The position numbers were made by a program, and so were the translations under genes. From Chitinophagaceae bacterium (GTDB taxonomy: Bacteria > Bacteroidota > Bacteroidia > Chitinophagales > Chitinophagaceae), in NCBI GenBank assembly GCA_016699815.1, contig CP065012.1, positions 62,001-126,000 on the forward strand: a DNA stretch of 64,000 bases, written 5' to 3'. Below are positions 1 through 9,283 of this stretch, piece after piece (the stretch's first letter is position 1; every line of letters begins with the position of its first letter). Below the pieces are notes generated by a model that saw only the letters and a program-made list of their open reading frames with translations, was not told the origin of the DNA and ran no database searches.

Positions 1-105
1 ATTTTTAAATTAAATGCGGATATGAAGCAGGCTTCATCATCAAAAACGAGTAAAACAGTGAGGGTTTCAAAGTTGGTACACAGGCTTGTAATGCCGCTGA
101 AATAA
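1..105 (+). CDS. possible C-terminal end of a gene entering from the left edge
   Basis: Frame 1 is open from the first base to a TAA at 103-105 (34 codons); the other two plus frames stop within the first 12 bases. The translation is basic and serine/threonine-rich and ends in VMPLK. It could be the tail of a longer protein, but no family can be recognised and a 34-codon open frame can occur by chance. The stretch 106-217 holds nothing I can name. Confidence 0.25.
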   Translation: MFKLNADMKQASSSKTSKTVRVSKLVHRLVMPLK

Positions 106-217
106 TGAACTGACGCAAAGTTATGCTTTTATTAATTGATATATGGCAAAAGCATTACCTGCTACTGAATAAAATACACAACTAGGTATTCTTTTGTACA
201 AAACCATTGAAGCAGCA

Positions 218-535
218 TTATACAGTAACCGTTTGCTGTTCTTTTTTTAATTTTTTATCCAGTATAAATGTACCAAAAGGCAAAATTGAAGCTATGAATG
301 CAACCGCCACTTTACCCAATCCCCATTTGTAAAGTGCACTTACTTTTAACAACAGTACCATATATAAAACAAAAAGCAAGCCATGAAGCCAGCCTATATA
401 TTTTACTGCCAATGGCATATCTGCAAAATATTTTAAAGGCATGGCTATACCCAGTAAAACCAGGAAGGATACGCCTTCCATTATTGCCACTAACCTAAAC
501 CTGCCTAAGGTTGAACTAAAAAAAGAATTTTTCAT
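218..535 (-). CDS. DUF3817 small integral membrane protein
   Basis: This 105-residue membrane protein has the DUF3817 pattern (YdzA-like): a basic N-terminus, then FRLVAIMEGVS (residues 13-23) leading into the first membrane segment, a WLHG motif at 49-52 in the second, and a third segment around 75-92 before a lysine-rich tail. Family members are about 90-110 residues long and have no established biochemical role. The open frame extends 30 codons further upstream, but the ATG at 533-535 gives the family-typical N-terminus, whereas the upstream part lacks similarity and is cysteine-rich. It is divergent from the M48 protease gene, with about 240 bases between them in which I see no clear promoter. 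Confidence 0.8.
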   Translation of the reverse strand: MKNSFFSSTLGRFRLVAIMEGVSFLVLLGIAMPLKYFADMPLAVKYIGWLHGLLFVLYMVLLLKVSALYKWGLGKVAVAFIASILPFGTFILDKKLKKEQQTVTV

Positions 536-776
536 GTATGTTTTATTCAAAGTGGTAAAGATATGTGCAGACGCCGGAAAAAGACCAAAAGATTTCTTAA
601 AGCAATTACATAAGCTGATGAGCAAAGTACGCCAGCATAAAAAAGTTGTGCGGAATTTCTACAATTGCGAAATTTTAATTTGGTTTAAGCAAATTTGGTA
701 TAACGATTGTTTAACATGCTGATTGTATTATTTTTTAAACCTTTGGTTTATGCGACTGTCTTTTAAAAAAACAAAC

Positions 777-1574
777 ATGAAAAAACTACTACTCATATCC
801 TCTTTAGCTGCTGTACTTACAGGTTGCAGTACAAACGCTATTACGGGCCGAAAACAATTATCCCTTTTTCCAGAAAGCACTTTACAGGCACAGGCGCTTA
901 CGCAATACAAGGCATTTTTAGGAGAAAATAAAGTGGTAAACCCGGCAGATAATAATGCGCTAATGGTAAAAAGGGTAGGTGCCAAAATTGCAAACGCCAT
1001 TACTCAATATTATGCAAAACAGGGGAAGGCCAATGTTTTAGAAGGTTATAAATGGGAATTCAACCTGGTAGATAATAAAGAGATAAATGCCTGGTGTATG
1101 CCTGGAGGTAAAGTAGTGGTTTATACGGGTTTATTAGCCGTTACCCAAAATGAAACTGCATTAGCTATTGTGCTTGGCCACGAAATTACCCATGCAATTG
1201 CCGGCCATAGCAACGAAAGAATGAGCCAGGCCACAATTGCACAGGGTTTGGGAGTAGCCGGTAATATATTTACCCAAAATAAGGCACAGGCCAATGCCAT
1301 TTTTAATAATGTTTATGGGCCAGCCACAAGCGTAGGTGTTTTGCTGCCCAATAGCAGAAAGCAGGAGTACGAAGCAGACCATTATGGGTTAATATTTGCT
1401 GCTTTGGCTGGTTATAATCCCCAGGAAGCCATAGCTTTTTGGAAAAGAATGGCAAAAGCCTCTGCCGGATCGGGCAAGCCTCCTGAATTTTTATCTACTC
1501 ACCCGGCAGATGAAAACCGCATTGCAGAACTGCAAAAGTTTATGCCTGAGGCAATGAAATATTATAAAAAATAA
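777..1574 (+). CDS. M48 family metalloprotease, lipoprotein (BepA/Oma1-like)
   Basis: A 265-residue zinc metallopeptidase of family M48. The N-terminus is a lipoprotein signal peptide with lipobox LTGC (Cys17), so it is probably anchored in the periplasm-facing membrane. The zinc motif HEITH lies at residues 135-139 and the third ligand Glu199 in EYEAD; the distal STHPADENRI motif is also typical. Bacterial relatives (BepA, LoiP, YcaL) take part in outer-membrane protein quality control, and that role is inferred here. The open frame begins 54 bases upstream, but the ATG at 777 starts directly with the signal peptide (MKKLLLISS). A terminator hairpin follows at 1614. Confidence 0.9.
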   Translation: MKKLLLISSLAAVLTGCSTNAITGRKQLSLFPESTLQAQALTQYKAFLGENKVVNPADNNALMVKRVGAKIANAITQYYAKQGKANVLEGYKWEFNLVDNKEINAWCMPGGKVVVYTGLLAVTQNETALAIVLGHEITHAIAGHSNERMSQATIAQGLGVAGNIFTQNKAQANAIFNNVYGPATSVGVLLPNSRKQEYEADHYGLIFAALAGYNPQEAIAFWKRMAKASAGSGKPPEFLSTHPADENRIAELQKFMPEAMKYYKK

Positions 1575-1613
1575 AGCAGTATGATGTAAAAAATGTTGCA
1601 AAATTGCTGCTAT

Positions 1614-1639
1614 CTCCGCCTGATGCGGAGTTTTCTCTT
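1614..1639 (+). terminator. intrinsic terminator after the M48 protease gene
   Basis: CTCCGC (1614-1619) pairs with GCGGAG (1625-1630) around a five-base loop and is followed by TTTTCTCTT. It closes the protease transcript. Confidence 0.65.
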
Positions 1640-1746
1640 AATAAATGCATCATAATGGGCTGTTTTGCTTATCTTTGCAGTCCAGAAATTTCAGATTTGT
1701 TTGTCTTTTTCTGCATTTTTTATTGAATAACGTTTAAGTGTGAATT

Positions 1747-2205
1747 ATGGCTCTACCAACAATGTTCGAAAAATTGAATTTATCCGACGAAAAAAACATT
1801 CTTATCCAGGGTTTACCATCTTCAATCGAAAAACAATTTGCCAAGCTGTCATTTGCCAAAAGTGTTACGCCGCTTTTGCGTTCACGCAAAATTGATTTTG
1901 CACTGGTTTTTGCCATTAATAAAAAGCAATTGACGAACATTTTAAATGATGTAATTCCAGCCTTATCGACAAAAGCAAAATTTTGGGTGTCTTACCCTAA
2001 AATTGCCTCTAAAATTGTAAGCGACCTTTCTAAGGAGTGCCAGTGGGATTGCCTTTGTAAACATGGGTTTGATATAGTAGACCAGGTTGACCTTGACGGT
2101 GTATGGACAGCCCGAAGTTTTACCTGCAGGGATAACAGCTCCACCAGTTCAGGCAAACTACTTTCTGTTACTGCTAAACAAAAGCAGGTAGCCGAAGTAA
2201 TGTAA
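1747..2205 (+). CDS. DUF3052-like protein of unknown function
   Basis: A 152-residue protein without signal peptide or membrane segment. The order of motifs (an ILIQGLPSS strand-loop near residue 19, DFALVFA around 51-57, a stretch ending KFWVSYPK around 80, then a C-terminal VDLDGVWTARSF segment) resembles DUF3052 proteins, which look like minimal Rossmann-type folds and have no assigned reaction. A Bacteroidota -7 box (TATCTTTG, 1670-1677) lies about 70 bases upstream; the matching -33 box is weak. It converges on dnaG with 15 bases between the stop codons. Family assignment is by pattern only. Confidence 0.65.
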   Translation: MALPTMFEKLNLSDEKNILIQGLPSSIEKQFAKLSFAKSVTPLLRSRKIDFALVFAINKKQLTNILNDVIPALSTKAKFWVSYPKIASKIVSDLSKECQWDCLCKHGFDIVDQVDLDGVWTARSFTCRDNSSTSSGKLLSVTAKQKQVAEVM

Positions 2206-2220
2206 TTTTATCTTTTTATT

Positions 2221-4167
2221 TTACTTGAAAATTACGGTTCCGAGCGCTTTGGTGAGTTGCATTTCCAAATCTTTAAGGTGCTGGTGCGTTTGCAGGTATA
2301 TTACCTGGTCGTCAAAAGTACCCATTTGTTTTAATTCAAATTCCCGCTGGTTTTCGGCTATGAGTTTTTTTATCTTCCTAAGTTTTAAGTAGGTGAGGGT
2401 AGAAGTAACTTCTTCTTTGTACAGTTCTTCCCTTGTAGGTATGCGGCCTTCGTAAATCCTTTTCCAGTTGGGGCTTATTTCTGTATTATAATCCATAATA
2501 TTTATTACGGCCAGGTTTAGTTCCCTGTTTTCGTGGTATAAAAAATTTTTTGCCGTTGGCGAAATACCTTCTTCATACCATTTTTTATAGGTTTCGTAAA
2601 TATTTACCAGTTGCTGATTATTCATCATTTTGTCCAGTTCATTTTCTTCCACCTCGGTAAACAGGTATTCAGCCACAGTTTGGCCAGGCTGCCAGTCATT
2701 AATGCCAAATTCCAGCAGGCTGCGTATAAGGGCTTGTTCATTAAGTTCATCGGTACTAAAAAAGCTTTCAAGTTCTGAACTTTGGGTCTCCGGCGCTAAG
2801 GGGTTATTTTCGGGCAGGTCCTGCTGAAAATAGGCTTTGCCGGATTCTTTACTTATTTTTTCCCTCACTAATTTATTTACTAAAGCATGTAGGCCTGCTT
2901 CTTCAACCTGAAGTATTTGAGCTACCTGTCTTATATAATCCTGGCGGCGTATAAAATCTTCGGCACGGTTAATTTTTGAAAGTGTTTCTGCAACCTGGTT
3001 TACGGCAAATGAACGCTTAGCAGGATCGTTAGCAGCATCTTTTAAAGAAATTTCCAGTTGAAATAAAACAAAGTCTTTTTTATTTTCGTGTACAAATTTT
3101 TTAAAGTTTTCTGTACCTGTTTTATTTACATAACTGTCCGGGTCTTCACCATCGGGTATTAAAACCAGTTTTACATTTAGGCCTTCTTCAAGGGCAAGGT
3201 TAAGCCCACGTAAAGCGGCTTTAATGCCGGCATTATCACCATCGTAAATTATAGTAAGGTTTCTCGTATATTTTTTAATGAGCCTCAGTTGGTCGGGTGT
3301 TAAAGAAGTACCTCCGCTGGCCACAACATTTTCAATACCAGCCTGGTGCAGGCTTACTACATCGGTATAGCCCTCTACCAGCAAGCATTCATCCGCTTTA
3401 TCAATTGCCTGCCGGGCAAAATATGAGCCGTAAAGTATTTTACTTTTTACATAAATTTCATTCTCCGGGCTGTTAATATATTTTGGGGCTTTATCATTAC
3501 CTTTTATAAGCCTGGCGCCAAAGCCCAATACTTTACCGCTTTGGTTATGCACGGGAAAAATAATGCGGCCACGGTAATTATCTGCAGGTTTATTATCACG
3601 CAAAACTATTAGCCCGCTTTTTTGCAAAAGTTCGGGGTTAAATTGTGCGGCAAGTGCAGCAATAGCAAATTTATCTTTAGCATCGGGGTTGTAACCTAGT
3701 TGAAATTTTTTGATGGTATCTTCTCTAAAGCCACGGTGTTTTAAATAAGAAAGGCCTATATCTTTACCTTCATCGGTATCTATTAATGCGTCACTAAAAA
3801 ATTTTTGGGCAAACCCATTAATGATATAAAGGCTGTCTGATGCCAGTTGTTGCTGCTGCTGTTCCGGGTTTATTTCCTTTTCTTCTATGGTAACATTATA
3901 CTTATTGGCCAGCCAGCGGAGCGCTTCTGCGTAACTGTATTTTTCGTGCTCCATTAAAAAACCAATACTATTGCCACTTTTTCCGCAGCCAAAACATTTA
4001 TAAATTTCTTTTGCCGGCGAAACCGTAAACGAAGGCGTTTTTTCGTTGTGAAAAGGGCATAAACCCAGGTAATTTGCGCCTCTTTTCTTTAATTTTACAA
4101 AACTGCCCACAATCTCCACAATGTCAATACGGCTCAGTATTTGTTGTATGGTATTTTGAGATATCAA
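2221..4167 (-). CDS. dnaG: DNA primase DnaG
   Basis: A 648-residue primase that makes the RNA primers for DNA replication. The N-terminal CHC2 zinc-binding domain shows Cys37, His40, Cys58 and Cys61 (CPFH...CFGC). The catalytic RNA polymerase core follows, with RIIFPVHNQSGKVLGFGAR near 201-219, and the TOPRIM metal site has Glu265 (VEGYTDV) and Asp309/Asp311 (YDGDNAG). The C-terminal 200 residues are a helical helicase-interaction region and are poorly conserved, as usual. Length fits the family. It stands alone, not in the rpsU-dnaG-rpoD arrangement of Enterobacteria, and converges with the DUF3052-like gene. Confidence 0.97.
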   Translation of the reverse strand: MISQNTIQQILSRIDIVEIVGSFVKLKKRGANYLGLCPFHNEKTPSFTVSPAKEIYKCFGCGKSGNSIGFLMEHEKYSYAEALRWLANKYNVTIEEKEINPEQQQQQLASDSLYIINGFAQKFFSDALIDTDEGKDIGLSYLKHRGFREDTIKKFQLGYNPDAKDKFAIAALAAQFNPELLQKSGLIVLRDNKPADNYRGRIIFPVHNQSGKVLGFGARLIKGNDKAPKYINSPENEIYVKSKILYGSYFARQAIDKADECLLVEGYTDVVSLHQAGIENVVASGGTSLTPDQLRLIKKYTRNLTIIYDGDNAGIKAALRGLNLALEEGLNVKLVLIPDGEDPDSYVNKTGTENFKKFVHENKKDFVLFQLEISLKDAANDPAKRSFAVNQVAETLSKINRAEDFIRRQDYIRQVAQILQVEEAGLHALVNKLVREKISKESGKAYFQQDLPENNPLAPETQSSELESFFSTDELNEQALIRSLLEFGINDWQPGQTVAEYLFTEVEENELDKMMNNQQLVNIYETYKKWYEEGISPTAKNFLYHENRELNLAVINIMDYNTEISPNWKRIYEGRIPTREELYKEEVTSTLTYLKLRKIKKLIAENQREFELKQMGTFDDQVIYLQTHQHLKDLEMQLTKALGTVIFK

Positions 4168-4339
4168 ACCGGTGATTAGTTAAAAAATAATAGTATAAAA
4201 TTAACAACAATTAAGCTACTTCGGCTTATAAAAATTGGTCTGCATTATAATGATAATACTATTTTGCCCATTTTATAAAAATCTGCTTTAAAATTGTTTG
4301 AACTTAATATCTTTAAGTCTTAAAACAAACCAAATTATT

Positions 4340-5599
4340 ATGAAAAAATGTGTTTTGATATTTGCTTTGGCTTTTTTGGGAACAAATGCGTTTGCGCAAG
4401 ACATTGATGCCATTGGAAAATTGTATAACGATAAAAAATATGCAGATGCAAAAACCGCAATTGATAAATTTTTGGCAGACACTAAAAATGCCAATAATGC
4501 CGATGCCTGGTATTTTAAAGGCCGCATTTACAATTCACTTGCGGCTGAAGCCACTACGCCTAAGGCCCAGGCTTTTGAATACCGCCTAAAAGCTTTTGAA
4601 GCCTATCAAAACAATCAAAAGTACGATGCAAAAGACCTTCGGTTAAAAGTAGATATGTGGGTACCTTACCTGGAAATTTATGCAGGTCTTTACGATTTGG
4701 GCGCTGCCCAGTTTAATGATAAAGATTATGAAAGCTCATTGAATTCATTTGCAAAAGCATTGGAAGTGGAAAATTTTATACTGGCAAAAAAATATGAGTA
4801 TAGCCAGATAAAATTACATGCATTAGATACTGCTTTAGTATTAAACGCTGCAGTGGCTGCTACACAATCTAAGAAGAATGATGAAGCCATGATGTATTAC
4901 AAAAAAATTACCGATGCCAATGTTACCGAGCCGCAATATGTAGAAGTGTACCAGGTTTTAGCCGAATTCTATGAAAAAAAGAAAGATTCTGTAAACCTTG
5001 CGGCTATTTTGGAAAAGGGCAGGAGGATTTATCCTACAAACGGATATTGGGACGAAATTGAATTAAAAACCATTTCTGAAAAAGGCAATAAAGCTGAATT
5101 ATATGCACATTATGATGAATTGATTGCAAAAAAGCCCAATGAATATACACTCAATTATAATTATGCCATTGAATTGTACAATAGTATTTATACACCCGAT
5201 AAAAGGCCGGCAAATGAAACGGAGTTAAAAGCAAAACTAACTACTGTACTTAAAAACACCATTGCCTTAGATAAAGGGATAGATGCAACCGTTTTAATGA
5301 CCAACCATTTGTACAATGTAGCAGCAGATTTAAGTACTGCCGGCACTATGATAAAAGGGATAAAGCCCGAAGACAAGGCCAAAAAAGCCGAACTCAAAAA
5401 GCAATCTAACGAAAAAATGGACGAGTGCATTGCCTATTGCAACAGCGCTATTACCTGGTATGAAGCGCAACCCAGCCTTAAAACCAGCCAAAAAAATGTG
5501 TACAAAAATGTAATAGGTTATTTAATAGACATGTATGGCGTAAAAGGCGATACCAAAAAAGTAGCGGAGTTGGAAAAGAAAAAAGATTCTATAAATTAA
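4340..5599 (+). CDS. secreted TPR-repeat protein
   Basis: A 419-residue exported protein with a signal peptide ending AFAQ at about residue 20, followed by tetratricopeptide-like helical pairs through the chain (for example GKLYNDKKYADAKTAIDKF near the start, and further pairs across the middle and end). It ends in a lysine-rich coil. TPR proteins of this type are periplasmic scaffolds; no partner can be named. The ORF opens 42 bases earlier, but ATG 4340 gives the signal peptide. It is a single-gene unit: the strong bidirectional terminator at 5620-5660 follows it. Confidence 0.75.
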   Translation: MKKCVLIFALAFLGTNAFAQDIDAIGKLYNDKKYADAKTAIDKFLADTKNANNADAWYFKGRIYNSLAAEATTPKAQAFEYRLKAFEAYQNNQKYDAKDLRLKVDMWVPYLEIYAGLYDLGAAQFNDKDYESSLNSFAKALEVENFILAKKYEYSQIKLHALDTALVLNAAVAATQSKKNDEAMMYYKKITDANVTEPQYVEVYQVLAEFYEKKKDSVNLAAILEKGRRIYPTNGYWDEIELKTISEKGNKAELYAHYDELIAKKPNEYTLNYNYAIELYNSIYTPDKRPANETELKAKLTTVLKNTIALDKGIDATVLMTNHLYNVAADLSTAGTMIKGIKPEDKAKKAELKKQSNEKMDECIAYCNSAITWYEAQPSLKTSQKNVYKNVIGYLIDMYGVKGDTKKVAELEKKKDSIN

Positions 5600-5619
5600 T
5601 TCGCATAAAAAGGGAAATT

Positions 5620-5660
5620 AAAAAGCCGTATTTTTTACAATACGGCTTTTTCTTTTTTTT
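5620..5660. terminator. bidirectional intrinsic terminator
   Basis: AAAAAGCCGTA (5620-5630) pairs perfectly with TACGGCTTTTT (5641-5651), followed by a T-run; the A-run on the left makes it work on the minus strand too. It separates the convergent TPR and ferritin genes. Confidence 0.85.
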
Positions 5661-5681
5661 TAAAGAAAGATTTTTAACGTA

Positions 5682-6194
5682 TTATTTTTTGCCGGCATCT
5701 TGCCCGCCATAATTCAAAATATCCCTGTCGAACAAATAAAGGCCGCTACGATCGTCGCCAATCATTTCCAGTTTATCGTTAAGCGTTCTTGCTGTGCGCT
5801 CTTCTTCCATTTGCTCGGTAACATACCATTGTAAAAAGTTGTGGGTGGCATAATCTTTTTCGGCCAGGGCAAGGTGCACAAGTTCATTAATACTACCGCT
5901 CACTTTTAATTCATGCGCTAAAAATTCTTTAAACACATAATTAAGCGATTTAAAAGTAACTACCGGCTGCTCCAATGCAGGTACGGTTGCAAACCCACCT
6001 CTTTCATTAATAAAGCGAATGAGTTTAAGCATGTGTACCCTTTCTTCGTCTGACTGGCGAAAAAAAAATTCGGTTACTCCTTCAAGCCCTGGCTGAATTT
6101 CGGCCCAGGAAGCCATAGCGAGGTAGGCCTGAGATGATTGTGCTTCCATTAAAACCTGGTTATTTAAACCTTCCTGTATTGTTTTTGATAACAT
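5682..6194 (-). CDS. ftnA: ferritin, non-haem iron storage protein
   Basis: A 170-residue ferritin that would assemble into a 24-subunit iron-storage shell. The ferroxidase ligands line up with bacterial FtnA: Glu17, Glu51 and His54 in the DEERVH motif, Glu95, Gln128 and Glu131 in the WYVTEQMEEE motif. The length is that of FtnA rather than Dps or bacterioferritin, and no haem-binding Met is evident. The open frame begins 39 bases further upstream, but the ATG at 6192-6194 (MLSKTIQ) is the family-typical start. It is monocistronic. Confidence 0.92.
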   Translation of the reverse strand: MLSKTIQEGLNNQVLMEAQSSQAYLAMASWAEIQPGLEGVTEFFFRQSDEERVHMLKLIRFINERGGFATVPALEQPVVTFKSLNYVFKEFLAHELKVSGSINELVHLALAEKDYATHNFLQWYVTEQMEEERTARTLNDKLEMIGDDRSGLYLFDRDILNYGGQDAGKK

Positions 6195-6297
6195 GGTGCA
6201 AAGTTTTATTAAAGGTACTTTATTTTGCGGCAAAATATTTCTGCTTGTTTTTGTATAAATGTTAATGTTGCATTTGCCTTATTCAATTATTCTGAAT

Positions 6298-6326
6298 TTT
6301 GCACAGTATAAATTTTATTATATTTG
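6298..6326 (+). promoter_or_regulatory. Bacteroidota-type promoter for the antiporter gene
   Basis: TTTG at 6298-6301 and TATATTTG at 6319-6326, separated by 17 bases, match the phylum consensus (TTTG, then TAnnTTTG). Transcription would begin near 6333, leaving a leader of about 115 bases before the ATG at 6449. Confidence 0.6.
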
Positions 6327-6448
6327 TATAAAGGGTATTTGTTACAATTATTAAGGCCTTTTTCAGGTTAGGTTTACTTATATTTTAAAAGTATCACTTA
6401 TTTAAGTCAGCACCGGAGCAGTTACCGGCGAATGAAAAGGGAAAAGAT

Positions 6449-8686
6449 ATGCATTTACCACATTTAATATTAGACCTTGGGTTAATTCTCGGTGCGGCAG
6501 CCGTAATGACGCTTCTGTTTAAAAAGCTTAAACAGCCTTTAGTGTTGGGTTATATACTTGCAGGTATATTGGTAAGTCCCAATTTTACAATTTTCCCATC
6601 AGTAATAGATACGAACAATGTTCAGGTATGGGCCGAGCTGGGAATTATATTTTTATTGTTTAGCCTGGGCCTTGAGTTTAGTTTTAAAAAGTTGGCCAAA
6701 GTAGGCGGCTCGGCTTCGGTTACGGCATTAATTATTGCAGTGGGCATGTCTGTTGCAGGATATTTTACTGCTCAATTATTGGGCTGGAATTTTATGGACA
6801 GTGTTTTCCTGGGCGCAATGGTTTCGGTTTCTTCTACAACAATTATTATTAAGTCAATTGAAGAACTGGGTTTTAAAAAGAAAAAATTTGCCGCCCTTGT
6901 ATTTGGTGTTTTAGTAGTAGAAGACCTTATTGCTATCCTTTTGCTGGTTTTACTTTCTACATTTGCCATAAGTCGTGAGTTTGAAGGAAAGGAAATGATA
7001 CTGGCCATATTCAAACTTATTTTTTTTCTGGTGCTTTGGTTTTTACTGGGTATTTTTTTTATCCCTACTATACTTCAGCGGGCAAAGGCATATTTAAATG
7101 ATGAGTCGCTGCTTATTGCTTCACTGGCTTTGTGCCTGGGTATGGTTTACCTGGCAACCCTCATAGGCTTTTCATCTGCATTGGGCGCTTTTGTAATGGG
7201 TTCGCTGCTGGCAGAAACTACAAAGGCCGAAAAAATTGAACATCTTATTGGCCCGGTAAAAAATCTTTTTGGCGCCGTATTTTTTGTATCTGTGGGCATC
7301 TTAATTAACCTAAATATGCTGGCCCATTATATTGTTCCGGTGCTGATCATTTCATTTGTAGTAGTAATAGGGCAATTAATTACTGCCGGCACCGGCACCT
7401 TTATTTCGGGCAATTCCTTAAAAACTTCTTTTCAAACCGGTATGAGCCTGGGCTCGGTAGGGGAGTTTTCATTTATTATTGCCGGGCTTGGGTTATCATT
7501 AAAAGTTACCAGCGATTTTCTTTACCCGGTTATTATTGCCGTTTCCGGTATTACCGCTTTTATTTCTCCATACTTTATCCGTTCTGGCGAAACGGTATAT
7601 AGTTTATTTGAAAAAATGCTTCCCGAAAAATGGCGCAAAGGGCTTTTGCGATACAGCTCCGAAGCGCAAACGATTACCGCAGCTAGCGACTGGGAAAATG
7701 TGCTGAAAAGTTTTATTAAGAATGTCCTGGTTTTTTCTATTCCACTCATTGCAATAATTTATCTTACCGGTGTTTTTTTACTACCCTTTATTCAATCAAA
7801 ATTCAGCGGCATACCCATTGTTATAACCATAATTGTTTCCTTGTTGCTTATGGCGCCTTTTTTATGGGGGTTGGTTTTGCGTAACGAAAGAAACGAATCT
7901 TTTGCCCAAATTTATTCTCAAAAAAAATACCGGGGCCCTATTTGGATAATGCGTGGGATAAAGATTTTTTTGGCAATATTTTTTATTGTATTTTTTATTA
8001 ACCGTTTTTTTTCGTTACAGGTAACGCTTTTTGCTGCTATAATTATTTTTAGCGCATTTTTTATTTTTCGAAAAAAAATACAGGCATTTTATGATAGGAT
8101 TGAAAATCGTTTTATTTTAAATTTAAACGACAGGGAATTGCAGGATCAATTGAAAGAAGCAGAGCAACATGCCAGTATCCGCAATATTGCTTTGGCGCCC
8201 TGGGATGCACACCTGGTTACCTTTGATGTGCCGCCAGAATCACCAGTTGCAGGTAAAAAACTGGATGAACTGCAATGGCGGGAACAATTGGGCGTAAATA
8301 TTGCCAAAATTGAAAGAGGCTTAATTACAAAACTTATTCCCGGAAAAGATGACCGTATTTATCCCGGGGATAAACTTTATGTGATTTGCACCGACTGGCA
8401 GGAGAAAAAACTCAATGCAGTTTTAAGGCCATCAAAGGATATATTAAAAGCAGGAGATATGATGCAGCCGGATGTGGTACTCGATAAATTTACCATAGAA
8501 AAAGATTCTCCTTTTTTATTTCAAAGCATAAGATATTCTCCAATCAAAACCCAATCACTTGGTCTGGTAGTAGGTATAGAAAGGGATGGAAAACGTATTT
8601 TGAACCCTTCATCGGATACCATTTTCCAGGAGAATGATGTAATATGGATTGTTGGCGAAAAGAAAAAAGTGGATTTACTTACCTAA
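6449..8686 (+). CDS. CPA2 family cation/proton antiporter with C-terminal RCK_C domains
   Basis: A 745-residue membrane protein. Residues 1 to about 385 form the Na+/H+ exchanger domain of the CPA2 (KefB/YbaL) family, with LVLGYILAGILVSPN near the N-terminus, a VVEDLIAI ion-site motif around residues 170-177 and a GEFSFII motif near 340. A second cluster of four membrane segments (about 430-550) is inserted before the cytoplasmic tail. The tail carries what look like two RCK_C (TrkA-C) domains (about 585-655 and 670-745; both end in patterns like GDKLYVI and NDVIWIVG). No TrkA-N Rossmann domain is visible, so NAD control as in KefB is unlikely. It probably exports K+ or Na+ for pH or turgor control. 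The RidA gene follows after 13 bases. Confidence 0.88.
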   Translation: MHLPHLILDLGLILGAAAVMTLLFKKLKQPLVLGYILAGILVSPNFTIFPSVIDTNNVQVWAELGIIFLLFSLGLEFSFKKLAKVGGSASVTALIIAVGMSVAGYFTAQLLGWNFMDSVFLGAMVSVSSTTIIIKSIEELGFKKKKFAALVFGVLVVEDLIAILLLVLLSTFAISREFEGKEMILAIFKLIFFLVLWFLLGIFFIPTILQRAKAYLNDESLLIASLALCLGMVYLATLIGFSSALGAFVMGSLLAETTKAEKIEHLIGPVKNLFGAVFFVSVGILINLNMLAHYIVPVLIISFVVVIGQLITAGTGTFISGNSLKTSFQTGMSLGSVGEFSFIIAGLGLSLKVTSDFLYPVIIAVSGITAFISPYFIRSGETVYSLFEKMLPEKWRKGLLRYSSEAQTITAASDWENVLKSFIKNVLVFSIPLIAIIYLTGVFLLPFIQSKFSGIPIVITIIVSLLLMAPFLWGLVLRNERNESFAQIYSQKKYRGPIWIMRGIKIFLAIFFIVFFINRFFSLQVTLFAAIIIFSAFFIFRKKIQAFYDRIENRFILNLNDRELQDQLKEAEQHASIRNIALAPWDAHLVTFDVPPESPVAGKKLDELQWREQLGVNIAKIERGLITKLIPGKDDRIYPGDKLYVICTDWQEKKLNAVLRPSKDILKAGDMMQPDVVLDKFTIEKDSPFLFQSIRYSPIKTQSLGLVVGIERDGKRILNPSSDTIFQENDVIWIVGEKKKVDLLT

Positions 8687-8699
8687 TAACCTGTTAAAT

Positions 8700-9092
8700 A
8701 TGATGAGTAGGATAAATTATTCTTCCGGAGCAGTATGGGAAGATATTGTAGGGTACAGCCGGGCTGTAAAAGTTGGCAATATTATTGAAGTAACAGGTAC
8801 GGTAGCGGTTGATGAAAATAATAAAGCCATTGGTATAGGTGACGCTTACCTGCAAACCCGGTTTATTTTAGAAAAAATTGAAAAAATTTTGATTGAAGCC
8901 GGCGCTTCCATGCAACATGTTGTACGCACCAGGATGTTTGTAACCGATATAAGCAGCTGGCAACGATATGGTAAAGCGCATAGTGAATTTTTTGCCCAAA
9001 TAAGGCCCTGCACCAGCATGATAGAAGTTAAAGGCCTCATAAGCCCCGATTACCTGGTAGAAATTGAAGCTACAGCAATCCTAAACGAATAG
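8700..9092 (+). CDS. RidA family protein
   Basis: A 130-residue YjgF/YER057c/UK114 (RidA) protein. Family features seen are VTGTVAVDENNKAIG near 31-45, the Arg102 of IRPCTSMIEV, and the EIEATAI end. RidA enzymes hydrolyse reactive enamine/imine intermediates from pyridoxal-phosphate enzymes; which subgroup this belongs to is uncertain because the usual RPART-type loop here reads RPCTS. The open frame starts 51 bases upstream inside the antiporter gene, but the ATG pair at 8700/8703 is the sensible start. The gap of 13 bases suggests co-transcription with the antiporter. Confidence 0.85.
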   Translation: MMSRINYSSGAVWEDIVGYSRAVKVGNIIEVTGTVAVDENNKAIGIGDAYLQTRFILEKIEKILIEAGASMQHVVRTRMFVTDISSWQRYGKAHSEFFAQIRPCTSMIEVKGLISPDYLVEIEATAILNE

Positions 9093-9283
9093 TTTAGGGA
9101 GAATTTACCTAATTTAAAAAAGCTAACTTTTTGTGTTATTTTTCTATCGTTTTTTATAGCTGCTTTTTCTTTGATACCTTTGTGTACAACCTGTGAATAA
9201 TAAAGGCTTTGCAGCCAGTAAACCATTGTAATATTCCAGTTAATCCAGTTAAATTTGCTCCCTTACATAAAAATTAGAAACCT

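Noticed and set aside
441..722. Plus-strand open frame opposite the DUF3817 gene
   Set aside because: It lies mainly antisense to the DUF3817 gene and its upstream region, with no signal, motif or promoter.
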